In this document: positions 1-7,404 of the stretch, one piece after another
Position numbering within the stretch: position 1 is the stretch's first letter
Layout of the letters: the number at the start of each line of letters is the position of its first letter
DNA from: CAZGSV01 sp964528605
GTDB taxonomy: Bacteria; Armatimonadota; Zipacnadia; CAZGSV01
Direction: 5' to 3'
DNA: 24,980 nt
Assembly: GCA_964528605.1 (NCBI GenBank)
Contig: CAZGSV010000044.1
Location: 1-24,980, forward strand
The notes under the pieces: model-generated
Seen by the model: the letters and a program-made list of their open reading frames with translations, nothing else
Told to the model about the DNA's origin: nothing
Databases searched by the model: none
Position numbers and translations under genes: made by a program

Positions 1-1442
1 TCGCCGCTGCCGCCTTCTGTCAGCAGGCGGGGAAGTGGGCCGTGGAGGTCATTGATACCTTCAGCAAGAGGATGGAGCGGCCCATCACCCTTCAGGTTAA
101 CGGTCTCAACACCGAAACCGAAGTCGAGAAGATGCGCAACATCCTCGGCAGCCTGCGCTGGGTCACCGAGGTCGCCACGGAAACGATGCAGCCGCCGCGC
201 GCGACCTTTACCGCGCGCATGGGCGGCAGCACCTCCAGTCTCGCCGCGCGCTTGGCCCGGCTCGGCTTCGTCCGGTTGAATAGTTTCGACGACTACACCG
301 TAAGCGCAACCGCCATCCCGGAGAAGATGGGCCCGCCGCCGGAGATGGGCAAGCCGCAGTTGGCGCCGCAGCCGAGCACGGCGGACCTCCCCCCGGAGCG
401 CGCTCGCACGCGCTTCGTTTGCACGCTCGTTATGCCCGCGGATCGCGTTGACCGCAGCACCTGGCCTGCGCAGGGACTTGCCCTGTGCTCGCGGGCCGCC
501 TTGGAGAAGGTGGCGGCCGCGCTCGAGGCCCCCCTGGACAGCGCGCCCGCTGCGGTCGCCGAAGCGATGCTTAGTCATGCCGAGAGGTACTTGCGCGAAC
601 CATCCACCGTGCTCGAGCAGTCCGCTACCGGCGGCCGTTACTTCCTGCGTTGCTCCGTTGAGGTAGATGAGGCAAGGGTTCGCAATCGACTCTACCGCGT
701 GGTGAAGCGCGCGCGGGCGCCTGTGGCCATGGTGGTGCTCCCCGAGGTCGTCATGTCTCGCCCCGCGCCCGAGCCGGCGGCGCAAACCGAGATCATCCGG
801 CGTCTGCGCGAAGCCGGCTTCACCGTCCTCGACCCGCCCACCTTCGAGGAAGTACAACGCTCCGAGGAGATCCGCCGCGTGCTCGAGGGCAACTTCGATG
901 CCGCCACCGGCGTGCTCATGCGCGGGGGGGCCGAGGCGCTCATCATCGGTGAGGCGTTTGCCGAGGAGTTCCGCAATCCCGTGACTCCCCAGATGCCCTC
1001 CGCGCGCGCAAGTGTCCAAGTCCAGGTCATCCGCCTGGGTGACGCCACGGTTGCCTATGCCCTCGGCGAACACGCCAGCGCGGTCGAGGTGAGCCCACTG
1101 GCCGCCGGCAAGAAGGCCCTGCAGGATTGCGGCGCCAAGGTTGCGGACAAAGTGATGCCTTGGCTGTTGCAGCCTCCCACCACGCCCACTGCCTATGAAC
1201 TCGTGGTCTTCGGCCTGAGCGACTCAGCCCAGGCCGGGCAGATTGTCAACGGCTTGCAGGGCCGCATCGGGGTCGAAGAGGCCCGCCTCGCCGACTACCT
1301 GGCGGGGGCAGGCCAGGCCACCATTACCCTCTCAACTTTCCTCTCACTTCAAGGCATGACCCAGGCGCTGGCCCAGGGGCCGGTGCCCTTGCAGATCGAG
1401 ACCATCAAGCCAGGCAAAATCGAGGCTAAGATAGCGCCCTAG
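1..1442 (+). CDS. FlgT/LPP20-like envelope protein, 5' truncated by window edge
   Basis: The reading frame is open from the first complete codon (base 3) with no stop. A GTG at 42 could start a 466-residue protein, but the 13 codons before it read as ordinary protein (AAAFCQQAGKWA), so the true start probably lies outside the window. Residue numbers below count from that GTG. Three parts are visible. An N-terminal alpha/beta repeat (about 15-95) has a 'VNGL' strand. A middle part (about 120-385) resembles FlgT/LPP20 and CsgG-related proteins: a section ending in paired beta strands, then 'AGFTVLDPPTFEEV', a hydrophobic 'GAEALIIGEAF' strand, and a helix 'AAGKKALQDCGAKVADKVMPWLL'-type (shown only in part). 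A C-terminal repeat (about 388-466) looks like the N-terminal one ('VFGL'). FlgT and CsgG proteins act at the outer membrane or in the periplasm, so an envelope role is inferred. It lies 18 bases before the next gene, probably in one operon. The exact function is unknown. Confidence 0.7.
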   Translation, partial: AAAAFCQQAGKWAVEVIDTFSKRMERPITLQVNGLNTETEVEKMRNILGSLRWVTEVATETMQPPRATFTARMGGSTSSLAARLARLGFVRLNSFDDYTVSATAIPEKMGPPPEMGKPQLAPQPSTADLPPERARTRFVCTLVMPADRVDRSTWPAQGLALCSRAALEKVAAALEAPLDSAPAAVAEAMLSHAERYLREPSTVLEQSATGGRYFLRCSVEVDEARVRNRLYRVVKRARAPVAMVVLPEVVMSRPAPEPAAQTEIIRRLREAGFTVLDPPTFEEVQRSEEIRRVLEGNFDAATGVLMRGGAEALIIGEAFAEEFRNPVTPQMPSARASVQVQVIRLGDATVAYALGEHASAVEVSPLAAGKKALQDCGAKVADKVMPWLLQPPTTPTAYELVVFGLSDSAQAGQIVNGLQGRIGVEEARLADYLAGAGQATITLSTFLSLQGMTQALAQGPVPLQIETIKPGKIEAKIAP

Positions 1443-1460
1443 CCAGGGAGGCGATTGACC

Positions 1461-3308
1461 ATGCGCGGAAGTGCCCGTGTCCTAGCCCTGCTCGTCTTGC
1501 TGGCAGGGGCTGTACCTCTCAATGCCGACATAGACTTTCGCCACAAGTTCGAGCGCGGCACGGAACTCTACATAGTTGCCAACCTGGCCGAGGAGAGCCG
1601 CGTCGTGGGCACCATCCGCTCCCTCTGGACCAACCAAGGCCCGGACTCTACGCACGTCCTTTCCTGGAAGGACATCGCAAGCAACACAGAAACCTTGGCC
1701 GGCACGAAGTCGAACACAAACGCGATCTACATCTTCGTCACCAACCGCGGTGCCGAAACGCCGGACTGGGACAACTCCCTGCGCCTGGTGGACCCGCGCC
1801 TGGTGCCTGCCGAGCCGGTGGAAGGCGACATGGTTTGGCACGCCGTGTGGCCCAAGATGGAAAAGGGCAAGGACACGCGCTACCAGCAGATCTGCGTCGT
1901 CGGGCCCACCGAGAAGGCGGCTAGTGCCGAACTCACCGCTCTGGCGATGAGAAAGGGCATCCCGCTGGGAACCGGCCGGCGCCTGGCCTACATCGCGGCC
2001 GTGCTCGCTCCCGACTTCGCCATGGCCGAAGCCCTCGCCCCCCCGTCAGGGATCGCTCCCGATATGGTGGATGCGCTCGTGTTCACCTACGCCCAAGGGC
2101 GCGCGTTCCTGGAGCAGTGCCAGGGCCGCAACGAAGCCTGGCTCATTGACGGCAGCCGATGGCTCACGCTGCCCGCGGCCGTGCGTCGCGCGCTGCCCGA
2201 GGGGCTGGTGGACGTTGCCCGCAGTGAGGCCGCAGTGACCGAGGCGTCCGTCAAGCCTGACGGACACGCGCTGCGAGTCTACTTCGCTCCTGTCACCCGC
2301 CATCTAGCCTCTCTGCTAGCGGACCCCCAGCCCAGGAGCATTCCCCTGGCCGACCTTAGAGATGTCACCACCATCGCCTTCATAGGCCTGCGGCCTGAGG
2401 GCTACGGCGCCCAGCACGGTGACATCGCCTGGGTCACCACACAGATCACCGAGAAACTGTTCCCGCTCGCCCGCGCCGCCGGCATCTCCGTCGTCGAACG
2501 CTCCGCCCTCGAGACCCTGGCCAGGGAGCACCAGATAGCTCTCAGCGGCTACGTGGACGAGTCCAGCGCCGTGGAGATGGGTAAGTGGCTCAGCGCCAAA
2601 GCCGTGCTGCTGGGCGTGCTCAGCGATCTGTCCCCCCAAACGCAATGGCGCGTGGAGGAGTGGAAGGCCCGGGACGGGACGGCGGAGAAATGGGCCTGGC
2701 ACTTCACCCAACACAGACAAGAGGCCGCCCGCGTGGACGGCAGCCTGCGCCTCATCAGCGTCGAAACCGGCGAGCAACTCTGGACCGCGCCTTTGCAGGC
2801 CTTCTACTCCGCCCCCGATGAGGCCCTCTCGGAGATCAAGGTGGACGAAGTCGCCGACCGCAAGCCCGCCCGCCCCGCAGCTCTGCGCGAGGGCACCGAG
2901 AATCGCGCCAGCCTGGACGCTCTGTCCGCTGGCATCGCCGAGGCGATGACCGCCTTCTGGCGCAATGCCTCGGCGCGCGTTGTCTGGCCCAGCGATGGGC
3001 CGCAGATGACCCTCGTCACCGAGCACGAGGAAATCTGGGGCCAAGTGGAGATGACCGAGGCAAACGAGGTCTTTGTCTCCTTCCCAGAGGAGGCCGTCGC
3101 CAGCCTGCAGCCGGGCATGACCCTCTACGTCCTGCGCGAGGTCGTTGTCGGCGACACCGTCTTCTATCGCCTAAAGGCCACCTTGCAGATCACCGAGGTG
3201 CGCGGCACGGTCGCTGCTTGTGCGCTCGTCGAGAAAGCGGGCGAAGCCACCATCGCCACCGGGGACCCCGTTTGCACACTCAAGGAGCCGGCCACCGCCC
3301 CGTACTAG
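1461..3308 (+). CDS. Exported CsgG-like protein with FlgT-like C-terminal domain
   Basis: 615 residues. The ATG at 1461 is preferred over an in-frame TTG at 1455, because GGGAGG at 1446-1451 lies 9 bases before the ATG but only 3 before the TTG. Residues 1-22 form a signal peptide (MRGSAR, then a Leu/Ala-rich core, with likely cleavage after PLNA). Residues about 300-450 match the CsgG/curli-assembly pattern: a strand 'TTIAFIGL', then 'GISVVERSALETLAREHQI', 'SGYVDESSAVEMGKWLSAKAVLLGVL', and a late strand 'GSLRLISVETGEQLW'. The last 100 residues are beta-rich and contain 'LQPGMTLYVLRE' and a terminal 'ATGDPVCTL', like the C-terminal domain of FlgT. The N-terminal 270 residues are unassigned. 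CsgG proteins form outer-membrane export pores, while related lipoproteins are periplasmic. There is no lipobox cysteine near the cleavage site, so it is probably a soluble periplasmic or peripheral protein. It likely works with the preceding gene product, and no flagellar gene is nearby. Confidence 0.75.
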   Translation: MRGSARVLALLVLLAGAVPLNADIDFRHKFERGTELYIVANLAEESRVVGTIRSLWTNQGPDSTHVLSWKDIASNTETLAGTKSNTNAIYIFVTNRGAETPDWDNSLRLVDPRLVPAEPVEGDMVWHAVWPKMEKGKDTRYQQICVVGPTEKAASAELTALAMRKGIPLGTGRRLAYIAAVLAPDFAMAEALAPPSGIAPDMVDALVFTYAQGRAFLEQCQGRNEAWLIDGSRWLTLPAAVRRALPEGLVDVARSEAAVTEASVKPDGHALRVYFAPVTRHLASLLADPQPRSIPLADLRDVTTIAFIGLRPEGYGAQHGDIAWVTTQITEKLFPLARAAGISVVERSALETLAREHQIALSGYVDESSAVEMGKWLSAKAVLLGVLSDLSPQTQWRVEEWKARDGTAEKWAWHFTQHRQEAARVDGSLRLISVETGEQLWTAPLQAFYSAPDEALSEIKVDEVADRKPARPAALREGTENRASLDALSAGIAEAMTAFWRNASARVVWPSDGPQMTLVTEHEEIWGQVEMTEANEVFVSFPEEAVASLQPGMTLYVLREVVVGDTVFYRLKATLQITEVRGTVAACALVEKAGEATIATGDPVCTLKEPATAPY

Positions 3309-3347
3309 CCCCCCAGTAGACAGCCGGTTACTGCAGCAGCACCCCGC

Positions 3348-4031
3348 CTAAGGCAGCCTAGGCCACGGCACCCATCCGCCCGGCGTGCCCACGGCCAACC
3401 ACGGGCTTCCACCCCACACCCCCAGGCCCAGGGCCCAATTCGGATGGTCCTTCGGCAGCGTGTGCCAGATGCTGAACACCGCCCGATGATCGCCCCAAGG
3501 GTCAGGGTAGTTGGCCAGCACCACCCGCGTCTGCGCCGAGAGTTCCGCCGTCACGCCGCCGAACCAGCCACGATGCGACTGCGAGCCCCAAGCCAGGAAA
3601 GGCTCCAGGGCGTAAGTCCTCTTGCCCTCTTTCTGCTCGCCCACTACGAAGCGTTTGGAGGCCATCAGGTAGGGAGACGGCTCCTCGCTGCGGAAGTAAT
3701 CATCGGAGAAGAGGTTGACCACGCCCGCGGTCGCTTTCCAGCCCTGTGCCATCGAGGCCTGCAAAGCGAGGTTCAGCGTCGTGAAGGACAGCCCCCCGCC
3801 GCTGCCGTAGACGAGGTCCGCCTCCAGCTGCGGCGTCAAGCCCACGGACACGTTCACCAGGCCCATCTCGTCTTCCCCGCCGCCTGGGGGCGACAGCCAC
3901 ACGTGGTAGTAGGTGCCCCAGATCTCGTTCTCTTGCCGCATATCCGGCGTGGGCATCGTGATCAGGTCACCCGCCCACCCCGTCGCGCTCGCGAGCAGGC
4001 AGAGGGCAGCCAAGGCTAGCAGCATCCGCAT
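3348..4031 (-). CDS. Secreted, possibly outer-membrane beta-barrel protein
   Basis: 227 residues, ATG at 4031. A clear signal peptide (MRMLLALAALCLLASATGWA, cleavage before GD) is followed by alternating hydrophobic and polar stretches rich in Gly, Trp, Tyr and Phe, with many short strands ('LVNVSVGLTPQLEADLVYG', 'FTTLNLALQASMAQG', 'WFGGVTAELSAQTRVVLANY'). This is typical of small outer-membrane barrels in uncultured bacteria. No catalytic motif is seen. A purine-rich GAGAGGAAG lies about 10 bases before the ATG. A possible promoter upstream on the minus strand has TATAGT (4059-4054) and only a poor -35 (TTGCTG), which falls in the arm of the adjacent inverted repeat. The gene is convergent with the CsgG-like gene, 39 bases apart. 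The barrel assignment rests on composition only. Confidence 0.6.
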   Translation of the reverse strand: MRMLLALAALCLLASATGWAGDLITMPTPDMRQENEIWGTYYHVWLSPPGGGEDEMGLVNVSVGLTPQLEADLVYGSGGGLSFTTLNLALQASMAQGWKATAGVVNLFSDDYFRSEEPSPYLMASKRFVVGEQKEGKRTYALEPFLAWGSQSHRGWFGGVTAELSAQTRVVLANYPDPWGDHRAVFSIWHTLPKDHPNWALGLGVWGGSPWLAVGTPGGWVPWPRLP

Positions 4032-4073
4032 ACCGGCATCTTCCTCTCGCCCGACTATAACCCCCAGAAACTA

Positions 4074-4145
4074 GGGACAGCAAGCGGCTTTCGGATTGCC
4101 ATACCGCCAGCGGCGCTGACCACTGCGAAAACCGGTTGCTGTCCC
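4074..4145. repeat. REP-like imperfect inverted repeat (72 bp)
   Basis: The left arm at 4074-4093 (GGGACAGCAAGCGGCTTTCG) and the reverse complement of the right arm at 4126-4145 (GGGACAGCAACCGGTTTTCG) agree at 18 of 20 positions. A 32-base loop separates them. The element sits alone in the space between a minus-strand gene and the larA promoter. The GGGGACAGCAACCGGTTTTC arm type resembles the REP palindromes that accompany REP-associated tyrosine transposases. That family link is an inference, because no transposase gene is in the window. Confidence 0.6.
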
Positions 4146-4181
4146 CACTCTCCCGCTTGTGCAACTGGCGAGCCCGGCGCG

Positions 4182-4211
4182 TTGACCTACGCTCCGGCCT
4201 CCTGTTACACT
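4182..4211 (+). promoter_or_regulatory. Predicted sigma70-type promoter for larA-like gene
   Basis: The -35 box is TTGACC (4182-4187) and the -10 box is TACACT (4206-4211), with an 18-base spacer. A TG one base before the -10 makes it an extended -10 promoter. Transcription would start near 4218, giving a leader of about 20 bases before the ATG at 4238. It probably serves the downstream larA-cinA-thpR-recA run as well. Confidence 0.55.
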
Positions 4212-4237
4212 GACGACAAGCGAGGCGGTACGCTTCA

Positions 4238-5515
4238 ATGACGGTCCGCTTACGCTACGGCCGCTCTGGGCTCGAGGTCCAACTCCCTGACGAGCGTGTC
4301 GCAGCGGTTTTGCATATGAACCCCGCGGTGCCGCTGGCTAACCCCAGCGATAGCGTACTACAGGCTCTTCGGCAGCCCCTCGGCGCCCCCCCGCTGCGCG
4401 CCCTGGCGCGCGGCAAGCGCACGGCTTGCGTTGTCGTCTCCGACATCACCCGCCCCGTGCCCAACCGGCTGATCCTCCCCCCCCTACTGGAGGAACTACA
4501 CGCCGGTGGCATGCCGGAACAGGGCGTCACCATACTCGTCGGCACCGGTATCCACCGCGCCAATGAAGGCGAAGAACTCGTCGAGATGCTCGGGCCCGAC
4601 CTCCCTCGCCGCTACCACGTCCTCAACCACGTCGCCCGCGATCCCAGCTCGCACACCTCGCTCGGCCGCACCTCCAGAGGCACACCGGTGGAAGTGGATA
4701 GCCGCTATCTCCAGGCTGGCCTCAAGATCGTCACCGGCCTCATCGAGCCCCACCTCATGGCGGGCTATTCGGGCGGTCGTAAGGGCATCTGCCCCGGCAT
4801 CTGCTCCACCGCCACCATGCAAGTCATGCACGGCCTCAGGCTGCTGGACTCCCCCAAAGCCACCTACGGCATCATCGAAGGCAATCCCTTCCACCAAGAG
4901 GCCACCGAGATCGCCGCAATGGCCGGCGTGGACTTCCTCCTCAATGTAACCCTCGAGGAGAAGCGAAATCTCACCGGCGTCTTCGCCGGTGGACTCAAGG
5001 AGGCCTTCGCCGCCGGCGTCGCCTTCGCGGAGAAGGCGGTCAAGGTGCCCATCGCGCGGCCGACGGAGGTAGTGCTCACCACCAGCGCCGGCTATCCCCT
5101 GGACGCCACCTACTACCAAGCCATCAAAGGCGTCAAGGGCGCCCTGCCCGCCGCCAAGGCAGGCGGAACCATTGTCTGCGCCGCCGAATGCTCCGAAGGC
5201 CTCGGCGGCCGCGAGTTCACCGACCTTTGCTACTCGATGCCCGACCTCGCCACCCTCGAGAAGGCCATGTGGAGCAACGGCTTCTTCGTCCTCGACCAGT
5301 GGCAACTGCAGGAGTTGATCATCTCCACCCGCCACGCCCAGGTCGTCTTCTTCTCCGACGCCTTGTCGCCGGATGACCGCCGTCACCTGCTCATCCCCTG
5401 CGCTGCCAGTGTGGAGGAGGCCCTGACGCAGGCGCTCGCGCAACACGGGCCGGAGGCGCGGATTACCGTCATCCCGGAAGGGCCCTACGTTCTGCCCGCG
5501 GTGGTCGGCTCCTAA
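4238..5515 (+). CDS. larA: LarA-family (DUF2088) nickel-pincer racemase/epimerase
   Basis: 425 residues, the usual LarA length. LarA enzymes racemise or epimerise 2-hydroxyacids using a nickel-pincer nucleotide cofactor bound to a lysine. The signature residues are all present with correct spacing. SDITRP holds D69 and R72, and GTGIHR holds H106. EPHLMAGYSGGRKG holds H172 and the cofactor-bearing K182, and H198 follows in MHG. These correspond to D72, R75, H108, H174, K184 and H200 of Lactiplantibacillus plantarum LarA. The substrate cannot be told from sequence, because the family includes lactate, malate and sugar-acid members. No cofactor-building larB, larC or larE is in the window. It is the first gene after a predicted promoter and lies 36 bases before cinA, so co-transcription is likely. 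The gene symbol is used at family level only. Confidence 0.85.
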   Translation: MTVRLRYGRSGLEVQLPDERVAAVLHMNPAVPLANPSDSVLQALRQPLGAPPLRALARGKRTACVVVSDITRPVPNRLILPPLLEELHAGGMPEQGVTILVGTGIHRANEGEELVEMLGPDLPRRYHVLNHVARDPSSHTSLGRTSRGTPVEVDSRYLQAGLKIVTGLIEPHLMAGYSGGRKGICPGICSTATMQVMHGLRLLDSPKATYGIIEGNPFHQEATEIAAMAGVDFLLNVTLEEKRNLTGVFAGGLKEAFAAGVAFAEKAVKVPIARPTEVVLTTSAGYPLDATYYQAIKGVKGALPAAKAGGTIVCAAECSEGLGGREFTDLCYSMPDLATLEKAMWSNGFFVLDQWQLQELIISTRHAQVVFFSDALSPDDRRHLLIPCAASVEEALTQALAQHGPEARITVIPEGPYVLPAVVGS

Positions 5516-5551
5516 TGGCCACTCGCCGCGCGGCGCCTGATAGAGACGAAC

Positions 5552-6784
5552 ATGACCGCCGAGATCCTATCTGTCGGTAGCGAATTGCTCCTTGGGGAGA
5601 TCACCGACACTAACGCGACGTTCATTTGCCAGCGCCTCGCCGGCATCGGGGTGAGCGTCTTCCGCCGCACCACCGTGGGCGACAACCTGGCCCGCCTCAG
5701 TGAGGCCATCCGCGAGGCTCTCGCCCGCAGCGACGCCGTCGTCATCGCGGGCGGCCTCGGGCCGACCAAGGACGACCTCACCCGGGAGGCAATAGCACAC
5801 GCCGTGGGCGTAGCACTCGTGGCCGATGAGGCAGCCCAGCAAGCGCTCGCCGAACTCTACCGCATCCGCGGCATGCCACTCTCCGACAGCGCCCTCCGGC
5901 AGGCGATGATCCCGGCGGGCAGCGCCGCGCTGCCGAACACGCGCGGCTCCGCGGCGGGCGTCTGGGTCGAGAGCAACGGCAAGGTCATCGCCGCCGTCCC
6001 CGGCGTCCCCTCCGAAATGCGCGCGATGGTCGAGCAGCAAGTGCTGCCGCGCCTGGCCGCTAAGGTCGGCGAAGGCAGGATCATACTCTCTCGCGAGGTC
6101 CATCTCTGCGGCATCGGCGAGTCTCGCGCGGCCGAAATGGTCGCCGACCTAATGCAGGGACAAAACCCCACCGTCGCACCCCTTGCCGGCACCGGCCGCG
6201 TAACCCTCCGCATTACCGCTCGCGCCGACAGCCGCCAGGCGGCGGAAGCCATGGTGTCCGAGGCGGAGGGCGGAATACGCGCCGCGCTCGGCGACTTCGT
6301 CTTCGGCATTGACCAGGACACCCTTGAGGCAGTCATTGGCTCCCTCTTGCGCGCTGCCGGGGCCACCCTCTCCGTCGCCGAGTCCTGCACCGGTGGCTGG
6401 CTTGGCAGGCGCTTCACCGAGGTCCCCGGTTCCTCCGACTACTTCCTCGGCGGCGTGGTCGCCTATAGCAACCAAGTCAAGACCTCGCTGCTGCGAGTCT
6501 TGCCTCCAACACTGCAGCAGTACGGCGCCGTAAGCCCCGAGACCGCCCGGGAGATGGCCGCGGGCGGGCGCTCGCTCTTCTCGTCTACCTACGCCCTGGC
6601 CACCACCGGCATCGCCGGGCCCGGCGGCGCCACCCCCGACAAGCCGGTCGGCCTGGTCTACGTCTGCCTGGCAACTCCCGAGGACACTCAGGTCGAAGAG
6701 CACCGCTTCGGGGGCCATCGCGAAGACGTGCGCTGGCGCACCACCCAACGCGCCCTCGAGATGCTTTGGAGGCGCCTCAGGTGA
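5552..6784 (+). CDS. cinA: CinA-like protein: MoaB-type domain plus NMN deamidase domain
   Basis: 410 residues, full length for CinA. Residues about 1-170 form the molybdopterin-binding-like (MoaB/CinA_N) domain, with 'SVGSELLLGEITDTN' at 7-21 and GGLGPTKDD at 67-75. In homologues this domain hydrolyses ADP-ribose. Residues about 255-410 form the PncC domain, with SVAESCTGG (274-282; nucleophile Ser278) and 'ATTGIAGPGGATPDKPVG'. It converts nicotinamide mononucleotide to nicotinate mononucleotide in NAD salvage. The ATG at 5552 gives the standard family N-terminus (MTAEILSVGSELL), although its ribosome site is weak (GAGAC). The TGA overlaps the GTG of thpR (GTGA), implying translational coupling. 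The cinA-thpR-recA order is known from other bacteria, where cinA is linked to competence and DNA repair. Confidence 0.95.
   Translation: MTAEILSVGSELLLGEITDTNATFICQRLAGIGVSVFRRTTVGDNLARLSEAIREALARSDAVVIAGGLGPTKDDLTREAIAHAVGVALVADEAAQQALAELYRIRGMPLSDSALRQAMIPAGSAALPNTRGSAAGVWVESNGKVIAAVPGVPSEMRAMVEQQVLPRLAAKVGEGRIILSREVHLCGIGESRAAEMVADLMQGQNPTVAPLAGTGRVTLRITARADSRQAAEAMVSEAEGGIRAALGDFVFGIDQDTLEAVIGSLLRAAGATLSVAESCTGGWLGRRFTEVPGSSDYFLGGVVAYSNQVKTSLLRVLPPTLQQYGAVSPETAREMAAGGRSLFSSTYALATTGIAGPGGATPDKPVGLVYVCLATPEDTQVEEHRFGGHREDVRWRTTQRALEMLWRRLR
6768..6772 (+). promoter_or_regulatory. Ribosome binding site that fixes the thpR start
   Basis: GGAGG lies 8 bases before the GTG at 6781. An in-frame TTG at 6766 would overlap this site and have no site of its own, so the GTG overlapping the cinA stop is the likely start. 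Confidence 0.7.
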
Positions 6785-7404
6785 GAAGAGACGACCGCGC
6801 GCGCTCCTTCATCGCCGCCGAGTTGAGCGAAGAGGCCCGCGAAGGCGTTTGGGAGTGCGAGCAGGCACTGCGCCGCCACATCGGTTCCGAGATGAAGTGT
6901 GTCGAGAAGGCCAACCTGCACGTCACGCTGCGCTTCCTAGGCGAGGTCGAAGCCTCCTTGCTCGAGGAGTGCGTTCCCGTCCTCGAGCAGGCCTGCCGCG
7001 ACCTCCCTCCGTTTCACGCTCAGGTCCTGGGCCTCGACGCCTTCCCCAACCGGCGCCGCGTCCGCGTCCTGTGGTGTGGCATTAGCGAGGGCGCCGAAGA
7101 GATGCACCAGTTGGCCCAGGTGACTGACGCAGCGCTCAAGTCCATCTTCCCCACGGCCAAAGAAGAACGCTTCCACCCCCACATCACCATCGCGCGCGCG
7201 CGCGGAGACCTGCTGCAGCCGGAGGGCGCCCGCGCCATCGAGTGGGAGGCGGAGGCCCCACGCCGGGTGTCCTTTACAGTGCACGAGGTTTCCATTATGA
7301 AAAGCCAGTTGCGTCCGGAGGGGCCCGAATACACCCGTCTGTGGGCCGTGCCCCTCGCCGGCTCCCCGGCCGGTTCGGGAAGGAGCAGAGATGCAAAAAG
7401 ATAA
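6781..7404 (+). CDS. thpR: RNA 2',3'-cyclic phosphodiesterase (ThpR/LigT, 2H family)
   Basis: 207 residues from the GTG at 6781, chosen because of the GGAGG 8 bases upstream. Both catalytic HxT motifs of the 2H phosphoesterase superfamily are present: H47-V-T49 in NLHVTLRFLGE and H134-I-T136 in HPHITIAR. The N-terminal 'RSFIAAEL' strand is also typical. The enzyme opens 2',3'-cyclic phosphates on RNA, and the reverse reaction gives the older name 2'-5' RNA ligase. It is cytoplasmic. The gene overlaps cinA by 4 bases and recA by 14 bases, so the three genes form a tightly coupled unit. The last 15 residues are Gly/Ser/Arg-rich and overlap the recA ribosome site. Confidence 0.92.
   Translation: MRRDDRARSFIAAELSEEAREGVWECEQALRRHIGSEMKCVEKANLHVTLRFLGEVEASLLEECVPVLEQACRDLPPFHAQVLGLDAFPNRRRVRVLWCGISEGAEEMHQLAQVTDAALKSIFPTAKEERFHPHITIARARGDLLQPEGARAIEWEAEAPRRVSFTVHEVSIMKSQLRPEGPEYTRLWAVPLAGSPAGSGRSRDAKR

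Noticed and set aside
42..44. GTG at 42 as the true start of the first gene
   Set aside because: The frame is open to the window edge with protein-like codons before it and no ribosome site, so the gene is treated as truncated.
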